Of a DNA stretch of 64,000 nt, positions 21,757-34,065 are shown one piece after another. How positions within the stretch are numbered: position 1 is the stretch's first letter; every line of letters begins with the position of its first letter. The notes beneath the pieces are model-generated. The model was given only the letters and a program-made list of their open reading frames with translations, did no database searches and was not told the origin of the DNA. The stretch is from the NCBI GenBank assembly GCA_028023455.1, contig JAQFVV010012402.1:9712292-9776291 (forward strand), read 5' to 3'. Position numbers and translations under genes: made by a program. The DNA comes from Epiperipatus broadwayi. Its lineage: Eukaryota; Onychophora; Udeonychophora; Euonychophora; Peripatidae.

Positions 21757-24280
21757 TAGAGTCATGTTTCCCAAACTATGTGCCATGGAAGTCAATAAGT
21801 GTACCATGAAAAATTATGAAAATTAATTTAAGCTTTGCTATGTCAAGTTCAAGTATGTTCAAATATCTTGAAACATGTTGGCAAAGTGATTTGCCTGTGC
21901 CCAATGCTGACCGTGACATACAATTTGTCAAAGGAAGTAAACTTTGGCTTTACTAGCTAAACAGATATTACTCATGACAATACTTGTTTATTAAACATAT
22001 CTCATTGTATTATTTTGCCTAAATATATCAGTTTATCGTCATTATTATAAGCTTTTATTAGCACTTTTGACTATTTTATTGTAATAGATTTGAATTGACT
22101 GATGTAAATTTTGTGACTGAACATTTATTATTATAATTTTTCTTTTATAATAATTATAAAATATATTAACTATTTTTAACTTTTCTTATTAAACATTTTC
22201 TCAAATAATTTTTATCATAATTACTTTAACATTATTGATACTTTTCTTTCACATTTTACTTTTTGTATATTTCATCCATTTTTATAGCTCAATTATTTCG
22301 TTTCTATTATAGTTTTGACTAATATCAAAATTTAAATACTATTTAAAAATTACCCATGGATTCTTGGTTAAAGAAAGGAACTTTAAAATAAAGAGGGTCA
22401 AGTACTTCTTCTGGCACATTTATGATTGGAAAAGAAACTGTGGTTTCTTCAAAATTTAATATTAAAAAGCAGATATCATCCCAAAAAGCAAATACAGTCA
22501 GTTATTTAAATTGTGGATATATATGTATTGACAATATGGATATTCCTGATGCATTATATATTTTATATAAAATACTAACAAGCACTCCACTGGCTCCAGA
22601 TTAAACTTTGTAAGCATTTATAAATAAAATATACTGATTACAAAGAAAAAAATGTAATTTTTTAAACAGACAATGTGATATGCTAGAAAAAAAATCTAAA
22701 CTTCAAATGATTATAGTTGCTAAAACTGAAAATGGCACATCTTTTCATTGAGTTACTACATTGCATTTAATGATGACATTTATACAATAGGAGAGACACT
22801 TATTAAGCTTTGTATGAAAGACATTTATATCATGTATGTTAAACAAAGATTCTGATAAAAAAAATAGATACATGACAATTATCAAATAATACTGTTCCAT
22901 GTCGCTTATTGAAAATGAATGAGTTTGCAGACATTACAGAGCTTACTGTATTACTATTGTTTGATTGTTAGGAATTGGATAATAGTATTGAAGATTTACT
23001 CATGTGTAAATGTCTATAAGAAAGAGTTGCCATACAAAACAGGAAATTGGTTGAGGCAATGATAGGAAAGATGAAGAAAGTTATAATATATATTCTGCAA
23101 GTAGCTATAAAAGCCACAAAAAGTCATTGTGCTTTGCATAGGCAAGTACTAATAACAAAATTTTAACATAGTTAAAAAATTATTCTGATGAAGCCATAAA
23201 AATTATCCACTATGTAAATTCTCAATTCCTAGAGCATGTTGCACTTTTATTATACATTGAAATGATATGGCTATTCAAAGAAAAAACATTATAGAAAGTT
23301 TTTTGAACTTCATAGTGAGTTATTGGATTTTTTTCATGTCAAATCACTTGGGACAGAATTTCATTGAATTTTCAACAAGTCTTTGATAGTCGACGAGTCT
23401 TATCTATTTGGCAGATGTTTTTACTAATTGCAATGAAATTAACTTATCATTACAAGGAAAAAATATCACCATTGATAATATAGAGATAAAATTATGTCTT
23501 TTAATAGGAAGTTATAATTCTGGATTTCTATAATTGAACAGAATAATTCTATAATCAAACAGAATAATTTTGATTGTTTTCCCATTTTGCATAAATTTTA
23601 ACTGAAATAAATTAAAAGTAGATGAGTAAGGTTCCTATGTAATTTGAGAAAACTTGCATGATTTACAATCAACCGTTTTACAATATTTTCCAATAAATGA
23701 AGACAAATCTTGGGTTTAGAATCCTCTTATAGTGACAACTAGGTATATGGACTTCAGAGAAAGTGATTACAAAAATCTAATTGATTTACTTAATCATTTT
23801 AATTTAAAACAAAAATACAAGGAATTATCATTAAATGATTTGTGGACAAATTTACTAGAAGAGGATTCCAATGTGTCAAAATTAGTTATTCATGTTTTGC
23901 ATCCTTTTACAATATCATTTATGCGAAGCAGGGTTTTCATATGTTGCAACCAAATCAAAATAAAAGATTCACACCAAATGAGAATTCAGCTTTCTAATAT
24001 TGCGACATATCAAAAGAATGTGTAATTCAAAGTTCCAAAAACATCTAAGTCATTAAAAAGATAATTTTCTCATCTATATACCCTAGTTTATTTTACTATT
24101 TTTATGTGTTTTATTTGATGGAATTAAAATTTTAAAGTAAATGTTTTGTTTTCTTAACTCATATTTACTTGCTTTATTAATATCTACTTACCCTATAAAT
24201 AACCAAGATGTTCCGTTAAAACTTCACAATTTGTGAAATGTTCCATCTTATAAAAAAAAATTTGGGAATGCTAGACTCTA
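21757..24280 (+). mobile_element. hAT (Buster/ZBED5-like) transposon relic
   Basis: Ends are imperfect inverted repeats: TAGAGTCATGTTTCCCAAA at 21757 and, inward from 24280, TAGAGTCTAGCATTCCCAAA. No matching 8-bp flanks are visible. The interior reads as a broken transposase of the type found in ZBED5/SCAND3-like proteins. An N-terminal MDSWLKKGTLK start lies at about 22355, a BED-like remnant (NCGYICIDNMDIPDALYIL) at 22510-22570, then pieces such as LSLQGKNITIDN near 23.44 kb. The C-terminal hATC-like part is at 23732-24025. Multiple stops and frameshifts make it non-functional. It lies sense in the last long RBKS intron. Confidence 0.7.
23732..24025 (+). pseudogene. hAT transposase C-terminal fragment (dimerisation region)
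   Basis: The 97-codon open stretch reads DFRESDYKNLIDLLNHF, ELSLNDLWTNLLEE, then VIHVLHPFTISFMRSRVFI. The pattern LxxLLPFxTxxxxExxFS of the hATC domain is recognisable, but the usual E is replaced. It is the longest intact piece of the element's transposase. It lacks the DDE catalytic residues, which would lie in the broken upstream part. Confidence 0.6.
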
Positions 24281-25373
24281 TAGAGGAGCCTTTGTAGTTT
24301 GTTGCAATGATAGAGTGGAAATGTCCAGGGATCATGTTTTAGTTTTGTTATTTCCAGTGCTTGAATTGTTTTTATGAATTCCTGAGCAATAAAAAATTCA
24401 TTATTATTAGCATCACTAATGGCTAGAAGCATATCATATAGACAGAAAATCATTGACAATTTTCCTAGAAATCACTGAAAGAAATCTATCATCCAAACTA
24501 CCTTCCTACAAACTGTGAATTATGATAGTAGGGTTATAACAGTAAGGCAGCCCTAAGTTGATATTTTTTTTTGATTCACTCATTATTCTTCATTGATAAA
24601 TTATTTGAACATTTGAGAGATTCATCATACATTGATCCTAGATAACAGTATTTTTCAATGACATTGATTAAATTCACACAATCCATGAAACCATATATTG
24701 ATTTTAGAATTACAGGGATGTTAAACATCTTTCGTAACCATCCCAAATACTGTACTTAAAAATATTATTGAACTTATGAGGACCATTCTTGAATGAAAAG
24801 TTGATATCTTGACATCTTTCTGAGGACTTACTAGGGTTTTCTCATTGAGAAGTGACTTAATATTCATATAGTCCCTGTTCAAATATATAATGCTAACCCA
24901 CAATATACTCAAGCAGTTCTTGACAAAAATGATGGTCCTATACCTGATTTATACAATAATACATATTTTCAATTTTTAAAAATTTAATGAAATAATGTTT
25001 ACATTGCCATTTAAATTCTAAAGATTCAGGAATTTATGTAATTTCAAATAACATTCTAGATTATATGAAAAAAAAAAAATGTTAATAAACTATTTGAATC
25101 ATGCCAAAAACTTTAATTTAGAAACTTATTGATAATCACTTCATACCCTGTCCCTATCTCCTGCATAAAATACACTTTTTCATCAGTGAAAAAAAGGAAT
25201 TTTACATCTCCAGAAATCTAATAATTTTAATGTTTTGAACAATCATTAAACTGTATTAATGTTGCAAGAGATAATGTATATATGATGAAGCAATTTTTTT
25301 GTATTTTTATCTTTTGCCATTTATTTTGTGTGAATAAAATGAGTTTTAAATTATAATTATTTTTTTTTTTTAG
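24281..25373. other. RBKS intron end with unclassified - strand open fragments
   Basis: Two short open - strand pieces, 24721-24912 (DVKISTFHSRMVLISS) and 24271-24459 (LKHDPWTFPLYHCNKLQ), lie in one orientation and look like eroded coding DNA. I do not recognise the family and see no splice sites. A T10 polypyrimidine tract (25361-25370) precedes the RBKS acceptor. Confidence 0.35.
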
Positions 25374-25550
25374 GGAGCTGGTGATGCTTTTATTGGTTCT
25401 CTGGCATATTTTTTAGCTTATCATGAAAATCTTAGCATTGAAACAATCGTACAACGTTCATGTGATATAGCTTCGATAAGCATCCAAGCAATGGGAACTC
25501 AGTCAAGTTTTCCATATAAAGCAAACCTTTCTCCAGATTTATTTATTTAA
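25374..25550 (+). CDS. RBKS: Ribokinase last exon with catalytic GAGD and stop
   Basis: The acceptor is a T10 run followed by TAG at 25371-25373. The exon opens with GAGDAFIGSLAYFLA, which completes the PfkB family signature 2. The Asp of GAGD is the catalytic base that activates the ribose hydroxyl. It continues with SIQAMGTQSSFPYKANL, which matches the monovalent-cation-binding AAxxGTQxSYP region of animal ribokinases, and ends LFI before TAA at 25548-25550. The 58 residues agree with the usual C-terminal length. No break or frameshift is seen in any of the four exons, so the gene looks functional despite its transposon-filled introns. Confidence 0.96.
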   Translation, partial: GAGDAFIGSLAYFLAYHENLSIETIVQRSCDIASISIQAMGTQSSFPYKANLSPDLFI

Positions 25551-25613
25551 ATTTTCAATTGTTTAAAATTTCAGATTAATTTTCTTGAATAATGAAATAT
25601 ATATGAAGAGTAC

Positions 25614-25619
25614 ATTAAA
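25614..25619 (+). promoter_or_regulatory. Possible RBKS poly(A) signal (ATTAAA)
   Basis: ATTAAA lies 64 bp after the RBKS stop. It is the common variant of AATAAA, but the region is so AT-rich that chance occurrence is likely. An AATAAA also occurs further on, near 25.91 kb. Confidence 0.25.
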
Positions 25620-25750
25620 TTAATTAATCTTCTACAATTTTATTAATTTTTTTGAAATTTATTTTCTTAATTAAATAGCAAAACTATGCAATCTAAAAAA
25701 AATGGTGATCACTGAATATTAAATATTTAATCTTTATGTATATAAAGAAA

Positions 25751-25822
25751 AGGCCTTATGTCACAATGGTAGTACATCCGCTTTCCATTCTCTTAATTTG
25801 GATTTGAATCCAGATCTTGAGC
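25751..25822 (+). repeat. tRNA-like fragment (possible SINE head or tRNA pseudogene)
   Basis: GATTTGAATCC at 25801-25811 resembles the tRNA B box (GGTTCGAATCC) and CACAATGGTAGTACATCC upstream resembles a D-arm/A-box region at about the right spacing. The acceptor stem does not close and the anticodon arm is weak, so a working tRNA is unlikely. It lies just downstream of RBKS. Confidence 0.4.
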
Positions 25823-27060
25823 ACTTAACATTTTTTCCCCCAATTTCTAACTGGATTCTGTTAGATAGATGATACACAGCCAATTCAGCTAATCATTTGA
25901 TATTGTTTAATAAATGAGTATCTAGCTATTCTTAGCTTTTAGAAAATAAAAGAAAGATGTAAAACTTCTCAAACCATCCCTATCTGACCCTTGGCAAGCC
26001 TGTTGAGTAATGCTTTCTTCTTTATCAGTGACTCTTGGAGAAGCTTTTGCTTGGATTGAGTTATTTAAAAACTATTTTACTGTACCTTTTAATGTATATG
26101 TAGCTTTATATATTTTTTGATAAGAGGGAAGAATTTTAAGTATAGATGGGAAACAAAAATCTATTAAATAAGCTAATTTTACTTTGATATAGAATACCCA
26201 CACACATAAATGCATTATACATATAAATAAGAATTTACAGCCAATGGTTCTTTATATTAAAATACCTAGTCTTGGTTTTGAAGGTTTTTTTTTTTAGAAA
26301 ATTAATTTACATCTTGGCTCTTTTAAATTCAACTTATATGCTTAATGAAAATGGAAATTTTGTTAGCTCAACTTGATCATTTCACAGACTTTTATAATAG
26401 AGCTCATTTTTAATTTTTACTTCCTTAAGTTTCTCCCAAGATGCAATGGAAAGTTTTTATATCTGATTATTGATCATCATTGTGTGTAGTTTAGTGCAGT
26501 AGTAGAATAGACTCGAGAACTAAAAATTTGTAAAACAAAAATACTAATTGAGAATAAAAAAAAATTATCAGTTTAATCAGTTGTTATGATTAATCTGTCC
26601 TAAACTACTCAAAACATCACATTGGCCTTCCTTTCTTGGAATTCAATATTTTTCTAGTTTCTCAAAATTAATCATGTCACATTTGATCAAAAATGGTAAT
26701 CAGCACTATTCTTTATTGTGAAGACATAAGAGTTGAATTACTTCATAACTTACCTATTATCCATATGCAGTTTTTTAACTGTATTTATTTCACATCCATG
26801 AACCAATTTCTATATCTTTATCTGGAACTTCTTGTTTTTTTTCTTCTCTGGGAGATATTATATTAATTATGAGATGCCAAAATCATTCACTTTCACTGGC
26901 TTCCTAATATTAGCTCATCTAGAGCATCGTTTATAAACTTTTCATTGAAGTAATTGTCAATTGTAAGGTACTAACATTGGTTAAGATTATAATTACCACA
27001 ACTTTTCTTGTTTCAATTAGCAAGTTAAATAATGTATATACATATAAGAACATAAATTTG
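25823..27060. other. Intergenic AT-rich DNA, no feature
   Basis: Nothing recognisable. Short T and A runs only. Confidence 0.5.
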
Positions 27061-27211
27061 CATTAGGAGCAGCAATTCACTATATTCTTATGCCAAAAGT
27101 TAGTGCTACTTACAAATATCCAGACCAATTTGCGGCAATGCCACTAGTCCATTTAATACTCAAACTAACAGGAGATGACTTAAGAATAAAAACGAATTAC
27201 TGCTCCTAATG
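27061..27211. mobile_element. Small MITE-like element with 30-bp inverted ends
   Basis: The left end CATTAGGAGCAGCAATTCAC and the right end ATTACTGCTCCTAATG are inverted over about 30 bp, including TATTCTTA/TAAGAATA. The interior is about 90 bp. No target duplication is seen. Similar end sequence occurs alone near 29.65 kb and 32.31 kb, suggesting a dispersed family. Confidence 0.6.
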
Positions 27212-27886
27212 TAGATGCTAAAAGAAGCTAAGGAAGTAATGTAATGCTTTATTTGATGTGTGTGTGTATATATATATTATAAATTAAACTTACATAAAAT
27301 CATTTCTTTTAGGAAGAAAAATTTCTTTACATTTATTATTATGCAGACATTCAGTAAATTAAACATTTTTGATAGGAATTATATACAATATAGCCTGGAA
27401 CTTTTTTTATTATATATGTATATATGAATGTATAATGCTGAAAACCTTCAGAACTAAATATACGTGAAATGTTAATGTTCAAGATTAAATCTTATTGCAA
27501 CTGTTTCTTTAAATAATTAAAATGCCCTCTAGCCATAACATAAGGCAATTGCGATGAAATTTAATTTCGAACATTACACACACATATATACCAAATGTCA
27601 AAAGCTAAACTAGTCAATGCAATAAACTAAGTATATCAATTCATAATTAAATCAAGGTAGACTTTTCAAATACTTCTTGGATTTGATTTGGCTGTCTTTG
27701 TGGGAAAACTGTAAAGGGCAGATTTGTAATTTAATTTTGGCTGGTGTTTTACTTGTAAATTGATGTATTTGGAATAATATATATTATACATACATATTTA
27801 AAATTGAACAATTTCAAACATTAACTTGCTTTTTTCTACCATTTTTTTTTTGTTTCTAAAAGGATCATTTTTTTATTAAATCCTTT
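27212..27886. other. Intergenic AT-rich DNA, no feature
   Basis: Contains a TGTG/TATA simple patch near 27.26 kb. Nothing else is recognised. Confidence 0.5.
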
Positions 27887-28028
27887 GTATATACATACAT
27901 CACATGATCACCATTCTTTATGCTTACACAGATACTAAACTCTCCACAGTAGCACCACTCAGTACAAGCCAGAGTAATCAATGGATGCAAGAAGGATTTT
28001 GCATAAAATCTCTATCTAGTGCCTACTC

Positions 28029-28087
28029 ATCCAATATCCCCAGACTAGTGTCTAGCTTGTGATTTTCATCAGCGAGAAGCCTTGGAT
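28029..28087 (-). ncRNA. Degenerate hammerhead ribozyme (antisense arm)
   Basis: The reverse complement keeps CTGATGA and CTAGTC but GAAA has become GACA and stem II is weak. Probably inactive. Confidence 0.65.
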
Positions 28088-28386
28088 CTGAGAGCACTGC
28101 ACTTAGAACTTAATATCTAATGCAACCCTCCAGCAGCCACTTCTTACCCTATTGGCTAATTATAAAGCTTTGAGTCCAAAATGAAAACACAATAATGTTT
28201 TCACTTCAAGCTCATTACCCTGTATAGTCATATAGATCTGAACCTAGTTCAGCATCCATATTTTTTGGTATGTTTAATTCTTTAATAATCACAGTCACCA
28301 TAATCCTATTGGGCAGGATTGGTAAGGTAAAAGGTGGCTGCTGGAGGGTTGCATTAGATCCTAAGATCTAGATGCAGTGTCCTCAG

Positions 28387-28445
28387 ATCCAAGGCTCCTC
28401 ACTGATGAAAGCCACAAGATAGAAACTAGTCTGGGGATATTGGAT
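28387..28445 (+). ncRNA. Hammerhead ribozyme with eroded stem II (sense arm)
   Basis: CTGATGA, GAAACTAGTC and both stem I helices match the array. Stem II reads AAGC/GATA and can hardly pair, so activity is doubtful. Confidence 0.65.
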
Positions 28446-28557
28446 GAGTGGGCACTAAATAGGGATTTTATGCAAAAACCTTGCATCCATTGATTATTTT
28501 GGCTTGTACTGAGTGGTGCTACTGGATGGAAAATTTAGCCTCTGTATATGCATACAT

Positions 28558-31500
28558 ATATCCTTTCTACATAATACATTTAATGTCTTACATTATTAGA
28601 ACCTACAAAATGTATCTTTGGATATAAATATATGTGATGATGACATAACTACAATACAATTAGGAGAAATATAAATATATGGTAGACAATCCAACAATAC
28701 AGCATAAAGAAATTATGAAGAAAATATTACTAGGCTTTCTAATTATTATCACATAATGAGGATTTAAGTGTTTTCCCATTCTTGTTTGACAAATATATGT
28801 TGTATACATGTATCAAAAGTGATTAAATATTTTAGGGAAAAAATCTTTCAGATTAGATTTGACAATGTATTATTGTATGCATTTTACCATGAAGTTACTA
28901 AGTCATAAATAATAAAAGCAAATATTCATGATTTTAGCACAAATGTAAAATATGTAGTTACAACCATCTGAATGGCTAAAATTAAAGCAAATTGTATATA
29001 ATTTTTAAAAATATACCGTCAGAATCAGCATGAAATGAAAATAACTCAAAATATAAACCATATAGAGAACAAAGTGGAGAAAAGTGATTAGATAAAATAT
29101 TGACATTATATTGTATTGGAAATTCTTATAAAAGAATAGTAGAAATAAAACCAAATCAGAATTATTTGTATTGTATTATGCATATTCTACAAAAATTTAC
29201 TCATAAAGGACTTAAAAATCTGAAACCAAGCCAACATTTTCTTTCTTATAATAACTTGAGTCTTTATTTTAATTAATTTAAAAGTGATAAGAATGCTTAT
29301 ATAATGTTTATATATAAAATTATTATGATCTTTTATTTATTATTTAGTTAAGAGATAGTGCATTAATATCAAGAAAATTTTATGTTTATGTGAAAATTTA
29401 TTTTTGTTATTATTTAATGAACAAATTATTATCTTAAAAAATTGCAAAGCATATCACTTTTTACTAGTTAAGCCTATGTGACATACACTAACAAACACAG
29501 CCTTCTCTGCTTCATTTAGTATAAGATATAAAGAGCGATAACTCATTTTCTTCAGAATTATTTATTGTAAGTTTGAATATTTAATGCATACTAAATATGG
29601 ATATAGCATTACCATATAATGTTTATTGTTTAACTTTTAATAAATGGCTCGAGTATAGAGTGAATTATTACTTTGAAAAGCATATGCCGAAATATACTTT
29701 TAATATACTTAATTAAATCTGGGAAGTTAAACTATGTTCATGTTTACCAGTGATGACTTGTGAAATTTTTGAGCAGGGGTGCTTTATTACAGTATCACTG
29801 CCAAAACGTAAGCTATTGAAACAAAATAAAACATTTTAAATTTCACATTCACAAAATGTGTTTCATAACAATCATTGTTAAAAGATCTGGACTATCTGTA
29901 TGTATTATATATGCAAATATAAATAAAGTTTGTTATTTAATTATGCAAATACGTGCAGACAATATATGAATAAAATCTCATTATGCTACTCTAGAAAATC
30001 TACATATTGCCAATCACACATTTAAATGCATTTTAAACTTTAGTTATGTTAATGAGAAATAATTATGCAAAATGGTTATGACAAAAACTGTTAGGGATTA
30101 TTCATTTGTATGTGTGTGGAAGTGTAATAATTGCGAATATGGTTTGCATAATATGAATATAACTGCTTAAAATTAGAATCGATGTGCATAACATATAAAT
30201 TCAGTTATATCTGAAAAGGTGCATGAAGAACTTATTTCATTTAAGACACTATGCTATGGGTTATAATTCTCTAGTGTATATGTGTAGAAATTAATACATA
30301 GAAGCAGAAATTTCTAATAAAATTTCTGATTGTTATTTATTCTCTATTCCTTTTTCTACTTTGTTATATGACATTACTTTTTTTTAATTCAAATTGTATT
30401 GAGTTTATTTCAACTTGCCATGATATTAATACTCTCAGAATATAGCAAGATCTTTTTTTTTATTTCAATTTTTTCATATAATGTCAGTTGAGAAAATGTA
30501 ATTTTTTTTATATTCAACACTAATATTCATCATGATAAATATTTAAAATAATATTTTTTTTGTTATTTTGTCATATTTTTCTGTAATAAAATATTTATAT
30601 GCTAATTTATAAATGTTAATTACAGTAAAAAAACAGAATGTTTTATTGCTGATCCTAAATGAAAACAATGAAAATTCATTTACTCTGAAAAGAAACCAGA
30701 ATAGATAAACATACCACACTTAAATAACTATTGATACTGCCATAGCCAGCAGCTACAATGGCACTAGTTTTGCACATTGATAAGAGTAAATAAATCTTCT
30801 TGTAACTTGCTGAAATTCACTGAATTTGACATCTCTGACACTGCTATAATTAGCAACATCTTTGAATAGAATCTCAAGCATTGCTTAAAATAATTCTTTT
30901 TAAAAACGATATTAGTTAATAATTAATTTTCATGTTTTTTTCTGGAAGTGCTGCAGTGTCACAGTGTTTATGGACCAACCACCACTGATGTTTACTATTT
31001 ATCTTATAGTAAACAAGTTATAAAGTCATAAGTATCTTTGATAGGGAAAAAAATATTTTCAAGATTAATATTTTGTGTTTTCCTTATGTTGTAATAGTTT
31101 AATGAAATGTTTTGTTACCTTTTGAGTAATTTTAAAATGATTTCAAATTTAAAAACCTAGATAATTAATAAATAAATAGTGAATGGCCTTTTTGTCAAGG
31201 TACTTTGTAATATAACTTGATAGACAGAATGTTGTTAATGTTGCAAAGGACTAAATAAAAATTCAATTATTAGATTTTATTGCTTGTATATTTTTAATCA
31301 TTGATCAGAATTTAAATGTGAAGCTTAAAAAAAAAAAAGGATAAATGTACTATTAATTTAGATGACACAATCAACAACTTAAATACATAGTTTTTAATTG
31401 CACATTACTGAAATAAAGTTTTAAGAGATTCTTTAACATTTCTTCTGAAAAGACATCCAGTTTTTGATTATAATAAAGGATGTCTTGAAAATAAAGTAAA

Positions 31501-33370
31501 TTTTTTTGAATACCAATTATTATTAAAGAATTTTTACACAATCGTGTTTACAAAATGGATAAATCTTTCAGTTGAATAATGAAAATAATATGTAAACTCT
31601 TCTATTTTTGACCTCACAAAAATAAGCTCTCTATATCAGTTATCAATGTTTTCAGACAGAAAAAGTATAATTTTTAAATGGTATTGGTCTTAACAATTCA
31701 AATCTGGTGATAACAATGACCAACTGAATGTGGTATTCTGAATTGTATGAGAATAATTGATATTTGATTCATGTGAATTCTTCCACAATTAATTTCTAGA
31801 ATGTAAATTATAAGACTTTGCAGGTGAATTTAAAGGTGATACCTTTGTGCCATCTGGAATTATCAACTGGATGTCAATACACAAACATAAACTCCCACAT
31901 ATACATAACTTAACCATTATTGCTCTCTAGAGCTAGCTCAAGATCATAAGACTCTAGGGATTGTAACCGTGAAGGATAAATACAACAGCTTACTCTATTT
32001 TAAATAAAATTTTACTGGGATAATTGAAAAATAAAAGTTATAACAAAATTAAACTATTTTACAATTTTTAGGCACTCCATAAATATGTTTAGAAAATAAG
32101 TTATACAATATCAAACCTATATAACTAGGCTTGAGTTCAAAACTTTAATGTTTGAATCTAACATAATTAATTTAGTAAGATGCTATTGGAAGTAAATATG
32201 CAAATTCATTGCTTCTCATTAAAGCTCAGTAACTAGAAACAATTCTGCATTTGTTTCATAATATTGATTGGTGTTTATTGATTACTCAAGTTTACAATAA
32301 CGGGTTCTGAATAGAGTGAATTACTACTTCTAATATAGTTCCAAGATTCTTGGTTTGGTCAAATGAGGCTGGATGCAATGATCAAAAAAAAAAAATTATA
32401 ATCTTCGCCATAGATGAAGAATGCATCAGACATTTAAGATCATTAAGCCTGTAATTTATATCCTTAAATAGAATAAAAGAAGAAATTCCATATTTCTATC
32501 TAATTACACTTTGTATTTATACACATAAATTTCTTATTTTGTATAAACATAATAATGTACATATTTCTATTGTTTGTTTTTTTTAAACTTGGAATCTTCA
32601 AACACAACTATATCAAATCTGAGCCTGTAATATAATTCTCTATTTTAATAATAATAAAAAAAAAAACATATGTATGAATATATAATTTCTATAATACTAA
32701 GCATCAAATTTATTCTGAATATTATTAGACGTGCATTTTATTAAAGAAATCCTCTAGATTATACTTCCCAGATTCAAAGTACTTATCCTATGTAAAACAC
32801 AAACTTATGGTGATATATTTTATTTTCAAAATAGAATATTATTTTACATCATAATTTATACTATTTAAACAAATATTTGCAGTGATGATTACATGATCCA
32901 TTTTTTTTTACCATATATAAATTAATATATATGCTCTGTTTAATGTTCAAAATATACTTAATGTTTGACAGTGACAAAGAGCAATAAATGTTCTTTCATT
33001 ATTATAGATATTCTTACACGTATCTATAAAATTATTTAATTATTTGTCATTTTATTAAATATTTATGAGAGCCACTAAAATGTCATTTAACTAACTTGTC
33101 TGAACATAACATGTTTAATATTATTCATTCAAAGTAACAGCTTTTGCATTTTCAAAATAAAAGATATTAAGTTACAACTACATTATAATACAAAAAAGAA
33201 TATCTTTGATGAAGCAACAGTTTGCTTCAGTGTAACACTATGCTTTACAAAAACTTGCACAATTTATTTTATAATCTAGCAACATTCTGTGTCATTTAAG
33301 AAATATTTGATGTTTAACACTTTACAGAACAACAAGTGTGTTCCACTGCTTGTTACAATTGTTCTTATGT
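28558..33370. other. Long AT-rich stretch without recognised genes
   Basis: I see no coding exons with splice sites and no clear element. Isolated sequences like the end of the 27.06-kb MITE lie at about 29650-29672 and 32307-32334. Confidence 0.45.
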
Positions 33371-34065
33371 GTCTTATAAAATTAATATAAATACATGAAA
33401 GCAGTCAACACTTATAACAATATCAATAATAATCTCAGACTGTTGTCAAAACATGTTTATATAAACACTAAAGATTGCAATTTGACTACAGAGAGTGAAA
33501 TTATTAATTCAAAGAAGTTTAAATAAATCTCATTAAACACGTAACTGTAACCTTTGAATTAACAATTTCACTCTCCGTAGCCAAGGTACAATCTTTAATG
33601 TCTATATAAACATATTAAACCATAGATAAAAATAGATTTCCACTTGCTTTGATAACAGATTGAGATTAAGTGTTGACTGCTTTCATGTATTTATATTTAT
33701 AAACGGCATTATTAGATTTATTATTTAATTAATACATGGTTGGAATGGAGTTTGCGGGTCATAATTGACTATTTGTTAGTTTGCTTTCAGAACAGGGTTA
33801 TATTTTCCTGTTTAATGAGATTTATTTAAACTTGTTTGAATTAATAATTTCACTCTTTATAGTCAAGTTGTAATCTTTAATGACTTTAAATACATATCAA
33901 ACCATAGATAAAGGTGAATTTCCACATTTATTGCTAAATGAATGTTGCCTTGAGAACAGATTGAGAATGTTGATTAATATTGATATTGTTTAAGTGTTGA
34001 CTGTTTTCCTGTATTTACATCTATAAACCTATCTAGCTTTGAGCATTATTAGCTTTACAAAATTA
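33371..34065. repeat. Fold-back repeat with one inverted and two direct arms
   Basis: The segment 33377-33546 is the reverse complement of sequences at 33551-33717 and again at 33808-34060. Shared landmarks are AAGTGTTGACTGCTTTCATG, TTTCACTCT and TGAGATTTATTTAAAC. The first two arms lie almost back to back and could form a long hairpin. The third arm is more diverged. No coding or ribozyme motif is seen in it. Confidence 0.75.

Larger units (their letters stand above)
27887..28557. mobile_element. Older inverted retrozyme copy with 14-bp target duplication
   Basis: The element is 27901-28543, flanked by GTATATACATACAT (27887-27900) and GTATATGCATACAT (28544-28557), 13 of 14 identical. It starts CACATGATCACCATTC and ends GAAAATTTAGCCTCT, the same boundaries as the 4.7-kb copy. 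An antisense arm (about 27945-28324) is followed by a sense arm (about 28325-28535). It is clearly more diverged from the array consensus than the other flanked copies, so it is probably older. Confidence 0.8.

Noticed and set aside
25180-25215. Reverse-strand CTGATGA near 25187
   Set aside because: No GAAA box or stems at a suitable distance.
25751-25822. A functional tRNA gene
   Set aside because: The acceptor and anticodon stems do not pair; only box-like motifs remain.
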